NCBI GenBank assembly: GCA_012519745.1
Contig: JAAYPO010000028.1
Span: 1 to 45,951 of the forward strand
DNA: 45,951 nucleotides
DNA from: Clostridiaceae bacterium
Lineage (GTDB): Bacteria > Bacillota > Clostridia > Acetivibrionales > DTU013
Direction: 5' to 3'
Positions 11,001-18,059 of this stretch are shown here, piece after piece; within the stretch, counting starts at the first letter, position 1; each line of letters opens with the position of its first letter. The notes beneath the pieces were generated by a model that was given only the letters and a program-made list of their open reading frames with translations, was not told the origin of the DNA and did not search any database. A program made the position numbers and the translations under genes.

Positions 11001-11227
11001 GTGGTACTCCCCAACAGCAGGCGGACTTGGAAACATGGCTCAACGGCTGGAGTCTGTCCCTGTCTGAAATCAATTATCTGAAGACAGGCTACAAGATGAG
11101 CGGGATGCTGGACATACATATGATCACCGATGAAGATATCAAAATGAAAACCTCCTTTGCCGTAAAAATCGGCAGTATGACAGAGCCGGCACGGAAGCTT
11201 GAGCTGAAGAGCGTCATCTCCAAATAG
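8039..11227 (+). CDS. PEP/pyruvate-binding ATP-grasp protein fused to a nucleotidyltransferase domain
   Basis: This 1062-residue soluble protein has several parts. Residues 1-140 look GAF-like, without clear ligand residues. Residues 340-712 match the ATP-grasp half of PEP synthase / pyruvate phosphate dikinase: GRLGGKGSGLFLAQ (343-356), LIVRSSSTLEDQSGAAFSGK (444-463) and DIEFASDGEDIYLLQCRPQS (692-711). The phosphohistidine swivel motif and PEP-binding barrel of true PEP synthases are absent. Residues 780-890 hold a conserved block with GPGRWGSRGD. Residues 955-1040 form a nucleotidyltransferase domain with LFGS (967-969) and SDIDL, giving Asp980 and Asp982, and a likely third Asp1025 in MLDIHM. 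A G-rich SD precedes the ATG. It follows gdhA but is separated by a hairpin. Function unknown; possibly a nucleotide-dependent regulator or modifying enzyme. Confidence 0.85.
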   Translation: MDDRNNTADSLLDVLREREKELNCLYKVDSILGNYHLTLPEMLEGIIQVLPSGWRFPHICHSKIVYKGTSYQTDGFVASPISETCPIKVDGNVVGSIEIVYTQNVPKTEDGYFLERESMLIRAVADRIGQMLIYRRMKSVMDDWETAREKQSSDEIRLNEWEIIVDFLRQNDHALLRHICRKLTNHLLISGVIEASGIFTSDSSGRQDDSGYVNFPSAVGPIDNIINISHKVFELASRNMAGTEITSRVKRWIQDEKAYSLVKAIGSIAPTLRNIIEEIRKLQNLSDMNELQYSPKERWINVGLIRRFLSDRADFINTAKQYLNTRDFFDIINRIIYPIGSQGRLGGKGSGLFLAQKILENEAGNLPRYFSVKYPKTWYITTDTITEFLQYNNLEELNEQKYGDLQEIRIEYPNIIHLLKSAKMPPEIVRSLSAALDDLSENPLIVRSSSTLEDQSGAAFSGKYKSLFLANQGTKKERLDALINAILEIYASVFSPDPIQYRAERGLLDIHEEMGILIQEVVGKRAGKYFFPLFSGVAFSNNEYRWSPRLEREDGLIRLVPGLGTRAVDRVGDDFPVMISPGKPGIRVNIVPEEIKRYSPKMMDVIDLQSNSFKTVEVADLLRECGDEIENAHRIVSIMEYDHIKKPNRLEINYDKDELAVTFDGVISDTSFTKQISTILKTLQEKMGTPVDIEFASDGEDIYLLQCRPQSFSRESVPPSIPKDISDRDKIFSANRFISNGLIRNISHIVYVDPEGYDSLAELDDLRTTGKIVGMLNSILPKRQFILIGPGRWGSRGDIKLGVPVSYSEICNTAALIEVAVRKKGYLPELSFGTHFFQDLVEADIRFLPLYPDEDGTIFNRRFFTRSPNKLREILPEYSKFEDTVRVIDVPETSDGRMLSIAMNADLGEAIGYLAAHTVELPKPMHPVEFDDHHGDEHSWRWRSYMAEQLAASLDPLLFGVKAVYLFGSVNNGTAGPNSDIDLIIHFCGTPQQQADLETWLNGWSLSLSEINYLKTGYKMSGMLDIHMITDEDIKMKTSFAVKIGSMTEPARKLELKSVISK

Positions 11228-11349
11228 TCTGCCAAAGCATCAATTACAGTAATTGCATATTGTCTTTTGAACGTTATGTTATAAATGCCGGCCTCAATGC
11301 GGAAAATAATCTTCGAAGAAGTTCATTTTCCAATGAGGAGTGATGTATC

Positions 11350-11787
11350 ATGTTCTACAAAAAAGTGATAGCAGGTGTTTTATTAGTCGGCACCCTGGTC
11401 CTGTCATCGTCATTCTCTTATGCAGTCCCAGACAGCGGAGCCGGCTGTCCGGGGAATGGGCCGTGTCCGGCTGCAGACTCGCCGGCCGATCCGGCGCAGG
11501 TCCATGCCAGGATAAAAAACGCCCTTGACGGCCTGGTCAGGGACGGCACTATATCCCAGGAGCAGGAAAATGCAGTCATAAAGGCTTTTGAGGCCAAAAG
11601 AGCACAATTTGAAAAGGCGCGGGAAGAGCTGAAAAAGGAAGGCAAGCTCAGGGACGGCACCGGCAAGCGCCGCAAAAGGCCCTTCGTGAGAAGGCATGGA
11701 GTTTTGAAGGACCTGGTGGATGACGCAGTGATCACAAGGGAGCAGGCTGACGCAATAAGAAAGGCGATCAGGAAAAATGCAGAGTGA
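11350..11787 (+). CDS. Small secreted protein with two repeated helical motifs (unknown function)
   Basis: The 145-residue product begins with a typical signal peptide: MFYKK, a hydrophobic core, then SYAVPD with a likely cleavage after Ala. A Cys/Pro/Gly-rich stretch with two Cys residues follows. The mature part has two related segments, LVRDGTISQEQENAVIKAF (about residues 57-75) and LVDDAVITREQADAIRKAI (about 123-141), separated by a Lys/Arg/Glu-rich charged linker. Such LxxDGxIxxxQxxAI units occur in uncharacterised exported Clostridia proteins. GAGGAG lies 9 bases before the ATG. I do not recognise a specific family. Confidence 0.8.
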   Translation: MFYKKVIAGVLLVGTLVLSSSFSYAVPDSGAGCPGNGPCPAADSPADPAQVHARIKNALDGLVRDGTISQEQENAVIKAFEAKRAQFEKAREELKKEGKLRDGTGKRRKRPFVRRHGVLKDLVDDAVITREQADAIRKAIRKNAE

Positions 11788-11816
11788 CACTCCTATGCAA
11801 TAAGTAACTAATGTCC

Positions 11817-11925
11817 GACAATCAATGCTAATTGTCAGCCGGCGGAGGAATGCCTCACTGCGCGGCAAGGTTCCCGGCTGCTGAACACCGGTAACCCCAT
11901 GCTCGCATATGCCGGATCACGGTGT
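11817..11925. other. Cluster of predicted stem-loops, possible structured RNA, unassigned
   Basis: Three consecutive inverted repeats lie in 109 bases: GACAAT (11817) with ATTGTC (11831); CAGCCGG (11836) with CCGGCTG (11874-11880), enclosing a GAGG/CCTC hairpin; and ACACCG (11885) with CGGTGT (11920-11925). The region is GC-richer than the AT-rich element that follows. It matches no riboswitch class I can recall well enough to name. It lies between the plus-strand secreted protein gene and the minus-strand GH8 gene, so it would be 3' to both. Confidence 0.35.
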
Positions 11926-12064
11926 GCAGAATTTCAAGTTTTGGGCACATAATACTGTTTGAGAGTTTCCATAACTCTGCAATATACGTATTATGTGCCC
12001 AAAATCATATAATTCTATATTAAATTCAACGAAATCACGCCCAGAACCTGAAAATTTGCACACC
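11921..12064 (-). mobile_element. 144-bp terminal-inverted-repeat element (MITE-like), copy 1
   Basis: The ends are imperfect inverted repeats of about 26 bp: the left end 11921-11946 begins GGTGTGCA, and the right end 12039-12064 reads TGCACACC at its tip. Inside, a perfect 17-bp inverted repeat (11939-11955 with 11987-12003) flanks a GAGAGTTTCC palindromic core. It codes for nothing. An equally long element at 36417-36560 aligns with the reverse complement of this one over its whole length, with the core GAGTTATGGA-ACTCTC and the ends conserved. It sits 48 bases past the GH8 stop codon. Confidence 0.7.
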
Positions 12065-12112
12065 TACCTGTTTTCATCGGAGTACATTGACGGTCCCGAA
12101 GGCACCCTACTG

Positions 12113-13252
12113 TTATTTCCATATCCTGTAATTGCCGCTCAATGCCAGCATAGCAAAAAGATACAGACAATTGTCATAATAACGCCTGACACCGGTACGA
12201 ACGGGTGTATTCCAGAACAGCTCAACGCATGTCCTGGAGTTTTCATTGTCGGTGGCAGCCAGTGACGCCATGGCATTGGTCGCAATAAGCCCTACGGGAT
12301 GGAGTGCCTTTTCCTCCAGCGGTGTTCCGTCTATAGCGTATATACGATAATCAGCGTTGCTGCCCATCGGCGCAAAAAATGCCTGTATCCTGTCGGCTGC
12401 AGTCCTCTGCCACTCATCCTTTCCAAACCATTCATAATCCAGCCCTATATTTGCGGCTACCCTGTAGGAGTCACTGTAGAAATGATGATGCCCATAGTCC
12501 CATTCCGCCTTGTGAGGTCTGCCGTCAAATTCTGCATATTCCGGCGCAAGTCCCGTCACGGGATGGCAGGCCTTTCTCAGATACTCCCTGCTGGCATCCG
12601 CCGCTTCACACCAGAAGGCGCTGTCCCCGGGATCGCCCAATATTGAAAACAGCTCATAAAAGTGTGGCAAATGATAAGAGGGATCTGTCCAGGGAGTTTC
12701 AGGGACAAACTTGATCAGCTTGTTTGCGGGATCCCACATTGGATGTCCGACTCCGTCCTCCCCCTTGTGTACGCATTCCCTTAATATGTATTTTGCCTGT
12801 CTGCTGTAGTCAAAGGGCTCGGGTCCGTCTCCCCATCGCTTTGAGGCGAAAAGCAGCGCCATAGCGAAGAACTCCTCCCCATCCGGGGCAGGGCCATCAG
12901 CCCTCCTGGTTCCATCGGTATTCAGAGACCAGGCAAAATAGCCTCTATACCGACCCTTCTTATGCTGCATATATTTCCAGGACCATTTCCAGATACGGTC
13001 AAACTCTTCCTTTTTATCCATCTGCACGCACATCATCATGCCGTAGGACATACCCTCCGTGCGGACATCATTGTTGCCGGTATCCAGCAGATAACCCATA
13101 TCGTCGCCCACCGGGTAATATATCCTTGTATCCTCATCTCCGTAAAACAGCTGCTGCCATGTATCTTCGACCCTTTTGGCTATCTGGTCCTCATCGTAGC
13201 CGAATTCACCGAACAGGTTCCTGTATTTTCCCGTATAAAAAGCACCTTTCAT
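12113..13252 (-). CDS. GH8 reducing-end xylose-releasing exo-oligoxylanase (Rex-like)
   Basis: The 379-residue protein has no signal peptide, so it acts in the cytoplasm. It resembles Bacillus halodurans Rex, which releases xylose from the reducing end of xylo-oligosaccharides. The catalytic-acid motif NDVRTEGMSYGMMM (Glu66) and the aromatic barrel motifs FAWSLNTDG, PAPDGEEFFAMAL and EWDYGHHHFYSDSYR are visible. The conserved His associated with Rex activity appears in ALHPVGLIATNAMASLAA. A GGGGG SD precedes the ATG. No other xylan gene is in the window, so imported xylo-oligosaccharides would have to come from systems elsewhere. A 144-bp repeat element follows its stop. Confidence 0.92.
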   Translation of the reverse strand: MKGAFYTGKYRNLFGEFGYDEDQIAKRVEDTWQQLFYGDEDTRIYYPVGDDMGYLLDTGNNDVRTEGMSYGMMMCVQMDKKEEFDRIWKWSWKYMQHKKGRYRGYFAWSLNTDGTRRADGPAPDGEEFFAMALLFASKRWGDGPEPFDYSRQAKYILRECVHKGEDGVGHPMWDPANKLIKFVPETPWTDPSYHLPHFYELFSILGDPGDSAFWCEAADASREYLRKACHPVTGLAPEYAEFDGRPHKAEWDYGHHHFYSDSYRVAANIGLDYEWFGKDEWQRTAADRIQAFFAPMGSNADYRIYAIDGTPLEEKALHPVGLIATNAMASLAATDNENSRTCVELFWNTPVRTGVRRYYDNCLYLFAMLALSGNYRIWK

Positions 13253-13340
13253 TTGACTGCCCCCTTAAAATATTATCATTACCTTTTCCTAACTGAAAAA
13301 AAGCCGGAGTTATTCTCACAGCTTTTAATACCTGAAGTTT

Positions 13341-13802
13341 TCAGCTCTCTGACGATATATCCAGTACGATGGTGTCTTCGTTCACATGCAGAGGGATGCA
13401 TATCGTCTTCATTTTATTCGGCATTACCTGCATATTTTCACCCATCAGTAAAGAAGGCGGTGTTATATCTATGTTGATTCCTCTGTTGTAAAGAATAGTG
13501 GCTGCATTTCCCATTATCATATTTGCCAGCTCTGAAATTGCACTTTTCGACAAATCATCCAATTCTGTCACAGGCATGCCCATCATCATACAGGAGGCGA
13601 TCTTCATGGCAAATCTCTTGTTCATGGAAAAATTTGCCTGTCCTCGTATTTTGCCGGTGAGACCAACCATTATAATGACATCTTCACTTTTATATGGTGC
13701 TGTCTTTAGAAAGACCTTTCCCAGCGTGGCGTCGAGGGATGCTATCTGCTTGAGTACTGTTTGACTTGCTTCGATGAACGGATTGATGTATTCTATATTC
13801 AT
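13341..13802 (-). CDS. cheX: CheX-like chemotaxis phosphatase
   Basis: The 153-residue protein starts MNIEYINPFIEA, typical of CheX. It carries the phosphatase signature ExxN as Glu91 and Asn94 in SELANMIMGNAA. CheX dephosphorylates CheY-P; a Gly-rich first half (MVGLTGKIRGQ) and the MMGMPV segment also fit. GAGGAT is 9 bases upstream of the ATG. It stands alone between a GH8 gene and the sporulation cluster with no other chemotaxis genes nearby, so the partner response regulator is not identifiable here. Confidence 0.88.
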   Translation of the reverse strand: MNIEYINPFIEASQTVLKQIASLDATLGKVFLKTAPYKSEDVIIMVGLTGKIRGQANFSMNKRFAMKIASCMMMGMPVTELDDLSKSAISELANMIMGNAATILYNRGINIDITPPSLLMGENMQVMPNKMKTICIPLHVNEDTIVLDISSES

Positions 13803-13924
13803 TTACTGTATCCTCACCCTTAAAAGAAAATTATTAAGCTTTTAATACGTATTCTATATCGGCAAGATAAATCCTTCTTTTCATCTTTATTTTTCGTTTT
13901 CTGACAAAAATCTTCTTTTCTCAT

Positions 13925-14482
13925 CTATATACCGTTGTGCTCCAGAATGATTCTCATTGCCTGGGTCGTCACAGGAGAACCCTTCATTACATCATCGCTG
14001 AAATACATCTTTCCCGGATCACCGATCCCTACTGTGAAAATATCATCCCTTGATCTCAAAATGCTTAGAGTATCCCCGCACAATTTGTCTGTGCGCCGGT
14101 CCATGCCATGCTTGTCCACTGCCGTGCGGACCACCCTGCCATCTCTTGTAACAGAGCAATCCACCTTCAGGCCGAAGCAATCCTTGCCGTTGGATGAGAC
14201 CGCAATGACGCCAAGTACCTCCAAATCGCTGCATTGCAGTATCTTCTCCATTGCAGCCTCCCCCGGGCCTCTTCCGATAGCGCCCTTGTCATCCACCATC
14301 ACCACCACAGGGTCATGAGGAGCTTTTTTGATTCTCGCTATTATCTCCTCCCCTGAAAGTACCGTCGGATTTCCCGCCGATGATGAAATGCATCGGGCAC
14401 CGATATTGGAGGCAGCTTTTTCCACGGCTTCCTTTGCTGCCATGTCTCCATCCGTAACAATAATGACCTTTCGTTTATCCAT
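13925..14482 (-). CDS. spoVAEa: Stage V sporulation protein AEa (SpoVAEa, soluble)
   Basis: The 185-residue soluble protein starts MDKRKVIIVTDGD and contains VVVMVDDKGAIGRGPGE and a C-terminal GDPGKMYFSDDVMKGSP, features of SpoVAEa. In spore formers the SpoVA proteins move dipicolinic acid into the forespore and release it in germination; SpoVAEa is a spore protein of undefined biochemical role. It is the last gene of the operon, 12 bases after spoVAEb, with only a weak SD. No strong terminator follows in the AT-rich 122 bases before cheX. Confidence 0.92.
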   Translation of the reverse strand: MDKRKVIIVTDGDMAAKEAVEKAASNIGARCISSSAGNPTVLSGEEIIARIKKAPHDPVVVMVDDKGAIGRGPGEAAMEKILQCSDLEVLGVIAVSSNGKDCFGLKVDCSVTRDGRVVRTAVDKHGMDRRTDKLCGDTLSILRSRDDIFTVGIGDPGKMYFSDDVMKGSPVTTQAMRIILEHNGI

Positions 14483-14494
14483 ATATTTGCAGCA

Positions 14495-14866
14495 TCAGCT
14501 TTTAGCCTTGGGCTTGAACGCCACAGCAGCCAGGTAAGAGAAAAAAACAGCGGCGGCAACACCGGCTGCGGTTGCTCTGATACCTCCGGTCAGTGCACCA
14601 AGCAGGCCGTATTTGTCAACATCGTTGAACGCGCCCTTAGCCAGGCTGTATCCAAAGCCCGTGAGCGGTATAGTCGCACCGGCTCCTCCCACATCCACGA
14701 TGCCTTGGTACAGACCAAGAGCTGTCAGTATAACGCCCAGTGATACAAAAAGAACCAGTATCCTTGCTGCTGTCAGTTTTGTCTTATCTATCAGTATCTG
14801 ACCGATGGCGCATATCAAGCCTCCCACAAGAAATGCATTGACATAGGATATGACCGTATGACTCAT
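14495..14866 (-). CDS. spoVAEb: Stage V sporulation protein AEb (SpoVAEb, membrane)
   Basis: The 123-residue integral membrane protein has about four hydrophobic segments, including AFLVGGLICAIGQILID at the N terminus and a glycine-rich GGAGATIPLTGFGYSLAKG loop typical of the SpoVAC/SpoVAEb fold. It forms part of the inner-membrane dipicolinic acid channel in spores. AGGAGGT precedes the ATG, which overlaps the spoVAD stop by four bases (ATGA), indicating translational coupling. Confidence 0.95.
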   Translation of the reverse strand: MSHTVISYVNAFLVGGLICAIGQILIDKTKLTAARILVLFVSLGVILTALGLYQGIVDVGGAGATIPLTGFGYSLAKGAFNDVDKYGLLGALTGGIRATAAGVAAAVFFSYLAAVAFKPKAKS

Positions 14867-15891
14867 TGCTGATTACCTCCTATCATATTCTCTATCGCAA
14901 CAGCATGGGCAATACACGGGATCGTTTCACCCTGTTGTACGCTGGTTGGACTCAGCAGTGCTCCGGTGGGCACAAAGAGTATCCTCTGAAGCTTTCCTTT
15001 TTTAAGACAGTCAAACAGGTAGCCGGCAAATACAGTGGCAGAACAGCCGCACCCGCTGGCGCCGGCATGAACGTCCTGTTTTTTATCGAAGATCATCATC
15101 CCGCAATCCTTCAGGATGCTTCCGATGCGGATGCCGTTGGTTGAAAGCATGTCATCGAGTATCTCATGTCCGATCTCACCGAGATCCCCCGTCACCACCA
15201 TGTCGTAATAATCATGGGGCAGGCCCGTATCCTCGAAATGTGCATATATGGTATCCGCTGCTGCCGGTGCCATTGCGGCTCCCATGTTGTTCTGGTCCTT
15301 TATCCCCAAATCGACTATTTTCCCGGTAGTTATTCCGGTGATACAAGGACCGCTGCCTTCGGCGGACAAAACCACACATCCCGCTCCTGTGACCGTCCAT
15401 TGAGATGTGGGCGGCCGTTGTGAACCAAGCTCAAGAGGGAACCTGAACTGCTTTTCGGCAGAGCAGAAGTGGCTCGAGGTCAGACATGCAACATTTGCCG
15501 CAAATCCGCCGTCTATCAGTATGGAGCCCAAACTCATCGCCTCCCCCATAGTAGAACAGGCTCCAAATACACAAAAGAAGGGTATATTTGACTCGCGCAG
15601 TCCGAAGCTGGCTGCAATACACTGGTTCATCAGATCACCGGCTATTGCATAATCAACAGCCCCCATAGCAAGGGAAGCTTTGGATACTGCCTTTGCCAGT
15701 ACCTCTCTCATGAATTTGGCCTCTGCCTTTTCCCAGCTTTTTTCACCCCAGAGATCATCATCCACCGCCTGGTCAAAATAGCCGGCAAGAGGTCCCTTTC
15801 CCTCCTTTGGACCGACAATAGAAGCTGCAGAAGCTATTACAGGAGGCTTTTGCATTCGTGAGGTCAGCTTTCCCACTTTTTTCTCAAGCAT
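14863..15891 (-). CDS. spoVAD: Stage V sporulation protein AD (SpoVAD)
   Basis: The 342-residue protein has the thiolase/KAS-III-like fold used by SpoVAD to bind dipicolinic acid. The N-terminal PPVIASAASIVGPKEGKGPL, the FCVFGACSTMGEAMSLGS motif around the former thiolase Cys, and the C-terminal GCGCSATVFAGYL are characteristic. GGAG lies 8 bases before the ATG. It sits between spoVAC and spoVAEb, overlapping the latter, and acts in the developing spore inner membrane as a peripheral protein. Confidence 0.96.
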   Translation of the reverse strand: MLEKKVGKLTSRMQKPPVIASAASIVGPKEGKGPLAGYFDQAVDDDLWGEKSWEKAEAKFMREVLAKAVSKASLAMGAVDYAIAGDLMNQCIAASFGLRESNIPFFCVFGACSTMGEAMSLGSILIDGGFAANVACLTSSHFCSAEKQFRFPLELGSQRPPTSQWTVTGAGCVVLSAEGSGPCITGITTGKIVDLGIKDQNNMGAAMAPAAADTIYAHFEDTGLPHDYYDMVVTGDLGEIGHEILDDMLSTNGIRIGSILKDCGMMIFDKKQDVHAGASGCGCSATVFAGYLFDCLKKGKLQRILFVPTGALLSPTSVQQGETIPCIAHAVAIENMIGGNQQ

Positions 15892-15958
15892 TTTGATTAC
15901 TCCTTATACTTTCCCTCAATTTCCCTTCGAACAAAGAGATCCCTCCGTTAAGACACCC

Positions 15959-16405
15959 TTAAGACCTCAAAAGATAATGGATGATGCCCATTATTATGGA
16001 TATCGATATACCATACACTAAAACAGGCCCTGCTATTATAAACATCCTGGCACCGATCCCAAGTACATATCCCTCACTTTTATATTCGATGGCAGGAGAA
16101 GCTATGGAATTTGCGAAGCCTGTTATTGGTACTATCGACCCGGCTCCCGCGAACTTGCCCAATCCATCATACAGATCCAGCGCAGTAAAGGTCACCCCCA
16201 GAAAAACCATGACCACAGATGTGAGGGAAGCCGATATATCCTGATCCAGACCCATCTGTCTGAAGGAATTGAGGAAAAACTGTCCGATCACGCAGATCAG
16301 CCCGCCCACCACATATGCCCTCGACGCATTTCTTGCGGTTTTTGAGTTTGGAGATATTTTATCAACATATTTCCTGTATTCATCCTTTGTAAATACCTGC
16401 TGCAA
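15959..16405 (-). CDS. spoVAC: Stage V sporulation protein AC (SpoVAC)
   Basis: The 148-residue membrane protein has a soluble N terminus (FTKDEYRKYVDKISPNSKT, typical of SpoVAC) and about four transmembrane segments with a SIVPITGFANSIASPAIE loop. SpoVAC acts as a mechanosensitive component of dipicolinic acid release. The start is TTG with AAGGAGG ten bases upstream; that SD lies inside the last codons of the preceding small ORF, so the two are probably coupled. The ORF continues the spoIIA-sigF operon. Confidence 0.95.
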   Translation of the reverse strand: MQQVFTKDEYRKYVDKISPNSKTARNASRAYVVGGLICVIGQFFLNSFRQMGLDQDISASLTSVVMVFLGVTFTALDLYDGLGKFAGAGSIVPITGFANSIASPAIEYKSEGYVLGIGARMFIIAGPVLVYGISISIIMGIIHYLLRS

Positions 16406-16582
16406 CTATGCTGTGCCTCCTTCCTGACATTTGATCTCCTGCTGACATCTCAGGACAAACACACCCTTTGACGGAATCTTGCTGCTGCCCCGGGTCGATA
16501 ATAGAAGCCAGGACAATACAGCCAGAACAATGAGTGCAATAATGATAAAAAACACCTTATACCTGTTGATAACGGCAAGCAT
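16406..16582 (-). CDS. Small single-pass membrane protein between sigF and spoVAC
   Basis: The frame from ATG 16582 encodes 58 residues. GGGGGTG lies about 6 bases upstream. The product has one hydrophobic segment (FFIIIALIVLAVLSWLLL) after a short basic N terminus, then a cytosolic-type tail with two Cys residues in VLRCQQEIKC. Its stop codon directly precedes the spoVAC TTG, and its last codons contain the spoVAC SD. I do not recognise a family. Position in the sigF-spoVA operon suggests forespore expression or a translational-coupling role. Confidence 0.55.
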   Translation of the reverse strand: MLAVINRYKVFFIIIALIVLAVLSWLLLSTRGSSKIPSKGVFVLRCQQEIKCQEGGTA

Positions 16583-16699
16583 GTATAACACCCCCGACTC
16601 TATACTGTTTTTCATTTTTTATTATTGGAACAACAAAAAGGAAGTATACAGAGAAATAATGTTATCGGAAAATATCCAGAGGGTCCAACGATCCGAAAA

Positions 16700-17446
16700 T
16701 CAATTGATATTGATCCGGTTTCGTATATCCTCCAGTATCTTTTTTTCGATCCTGGAAACCTGGACTTGTGATATTCCCAGCATCCTGGCTATCTGGACCT
16801 GTGTCTTTTCTTTGAAATACCGTAGTATGATTATCTGTTTTTCTCTTGGCTTGAGGGTATCCATAACTTCTCTCAGCGCGATTTTGTCTATTATATCGGA
16901 TTCATCGTCATTACATCTGTCATTCAGTTTGTCGATCAGCAGCAGTGAAGAGCTCTCCCCCTCACTTATGGGGCTGAAGAGCGACTCGGGGGAATGAGCT
17001 GCCTCAACTGCCATGACAAGCTCTTCTGCACAAATGTTCAGCCGCTGCGCCATCTCACTGAATGTCGGCTCCCTTCCCAGCTCCTTGCTGAGCACTTCCT
17101 TGACGATGCGCACTTTGTTGGACACTTCCTTCAGCGATCTGCTTACCTTAATGATCCCATCGTCCCTCAAAAACCGCTTTATCTCGCCTATTATCATTGG
17201 TACGGCATATGTGGAGAACCTTACGTCATAGGACGTGTCAAACTTGTTGATAGCCTTGATGAGTCCGATGCAGCCGATCTGGAACAGATCCTCCGTCTCA
17301 TGTCCTCTGTTCTGAAACCTGCGCACGATACTCCAGACCAGACCAATATTGTTTTCCACCAGCAGGGCCTGTGCCTGCCTGTCTCCGTCTCTGGCCATCA
17401 GGATAAGCTCTGTTGTATCCTTACCCTCATATGGATCTCCGCTCAT
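16700..17446 (-). CDS. sigF: RNA polymerase sporulation sigma factor SigF
   Basis: From the ATG at 17446 the product has 248 residues. Sigma-70 regions are clear: LLVENNIGLVWSIVRRF (2.1), DLFQIGCIGLIKAINKFD (2.2-2.3), RFSTYAVPMIIGEIKRFLRD (2.4-3.0) and a region-4 helix-turn-helix TQVQIARMLGISQVQVSRIE. Placement directly after spoIIAB identifies it as SigF, the first forespore-specific sigma factor. I preferred the ATG at 17446, preceded by GGGGGAAGG, over an in-frame ATG 12 codons upstream. A 125-bp AT-rich gap separates it from spoIIAB, longer than usual for this operon. Confidence 0.95.
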   Translation of the reverse strand: MSGDPYEGKDTTELILMARDGDRQAQALLVENNIGLVWSIVRRFQNRGHETEDLFQIGCIGLIKAINKFDTSYDVRFSTYAVPMIIGEIKRFLRDDGIIKVSRSLKEVSNKVRIVKEVLSKELGREPTFSEMAQRLNICAEELVMAVEAAHSPESLFSPISEGESSSLLLIDKLNDRCNDDESDIIDKIALREVMDTLKPREKQIIILRYFKEKTQVQIARMLGISQVQVSRIEKKILEDIRNRININ

Positions 17447-17571
17447 AAATCCAAATCCTTCCCCCACCAATGAAGGCAGCATTTGTAGAATCGATAATAT
17501 ATATTATTTTCTAGTATTGACATATTTTTACTTTGACATGCAAAAAAAATATTTCCCGTAAAGACCTGTGA

Positions 17572-18009
17572 TCATTCCCCTTCGGTGGTTCCAAAGGACT
17601 TGTACATTATGACTGTAGTTCCCTCTCCGGGCTTTGACCTCACCTTTACCATATCCATAAAGCTTTCCATGACGGTAAAGCCCATACCCGACCGCTCCAT
17701 TTCAGGCTTTGACGTGTACAAAGGCTGCATGGCCTGTTCTATATCTTCTATGCCTCCACCCTCATCGGATATTTCGATCTCGACACTTTTTTCATATTGG
17801 AGGCATACCATCCTGATCGTGCCCGGCTTGCTCTCATACCCATGTATGATAGCATTGGTGACCGCTTCGGAAACTGCAGTCCTGACATCAGCCAACTCCT
17901 CTATCGTAGGATCGAGCTGGGAGACAAAAGCAGCTGCCACCACCCTTGCAAAAGCTTCATTGCTCGACTTGCTCATAAATTCCAGTTTGATCTCATTAAC
18001 AGGCTGCAT
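17572..18009 (-). CDS. spoIIAB: Anti-sigma F factor SpoIIAB
   Basis: The 145-residue GHKL-type protein kinase binds and inhibits SigF and phosphorylates SpoIIAA. The ATP-binding boxes are visible: N box VSEAVTNAIIHGY, G1 box ISDEGGGIED and G2 box ERSGMGFTVMESFMD. The ATG at 18009, with GGGGAG upstream, gives the usual start MQPVNEIKLEFMSKS. An in-frame extension of 18 codons upstream overlaps spoIIAA and lacks support. It follows spoIIAA by about 50 bases. Confidence 0.96.
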   Translation of the reverse strand: MQPVNEIKLEFMSKSSNEAFARVVAAAFVSQLDPTIEELADVRTAVSEAVTNAIIHGYESKPGTIRMVCLQYEKSVEIEISDEGGGIEDIEQAMQPLYTSKPEMERSGMGFTVMESFMDMVKVRSKPGEGTTVIMYKSFGTTEGE

Positions 18010-18059
18010 ATCATTTCTCTCCCCTTTTTGTTTCTCCTTGCAACAACCCATATATGCTC

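Noticed and set aside
11885-11925. Cyclic-di-GMP riboswitch
   Set aside because: A short GGGGTTACC stretch on the minus strand resembles the GEMM 3' side, but the conserved upstream segments are missing and no gene follows in the right orientation.
12299-12714. Plus-strand ORFs within the GH8 gene
   Set aside because: Overlap a full-length glycoside hydrolase with catalytic motifs; codon pattern and lack of SD argue against coding.
13925-14318. Plus-strand ORF antisense to spoVAEa
   Set aside because: Shadow frame of a well-supported gene; no SD and Ser/Thr-rich translation typical of antisense reading.
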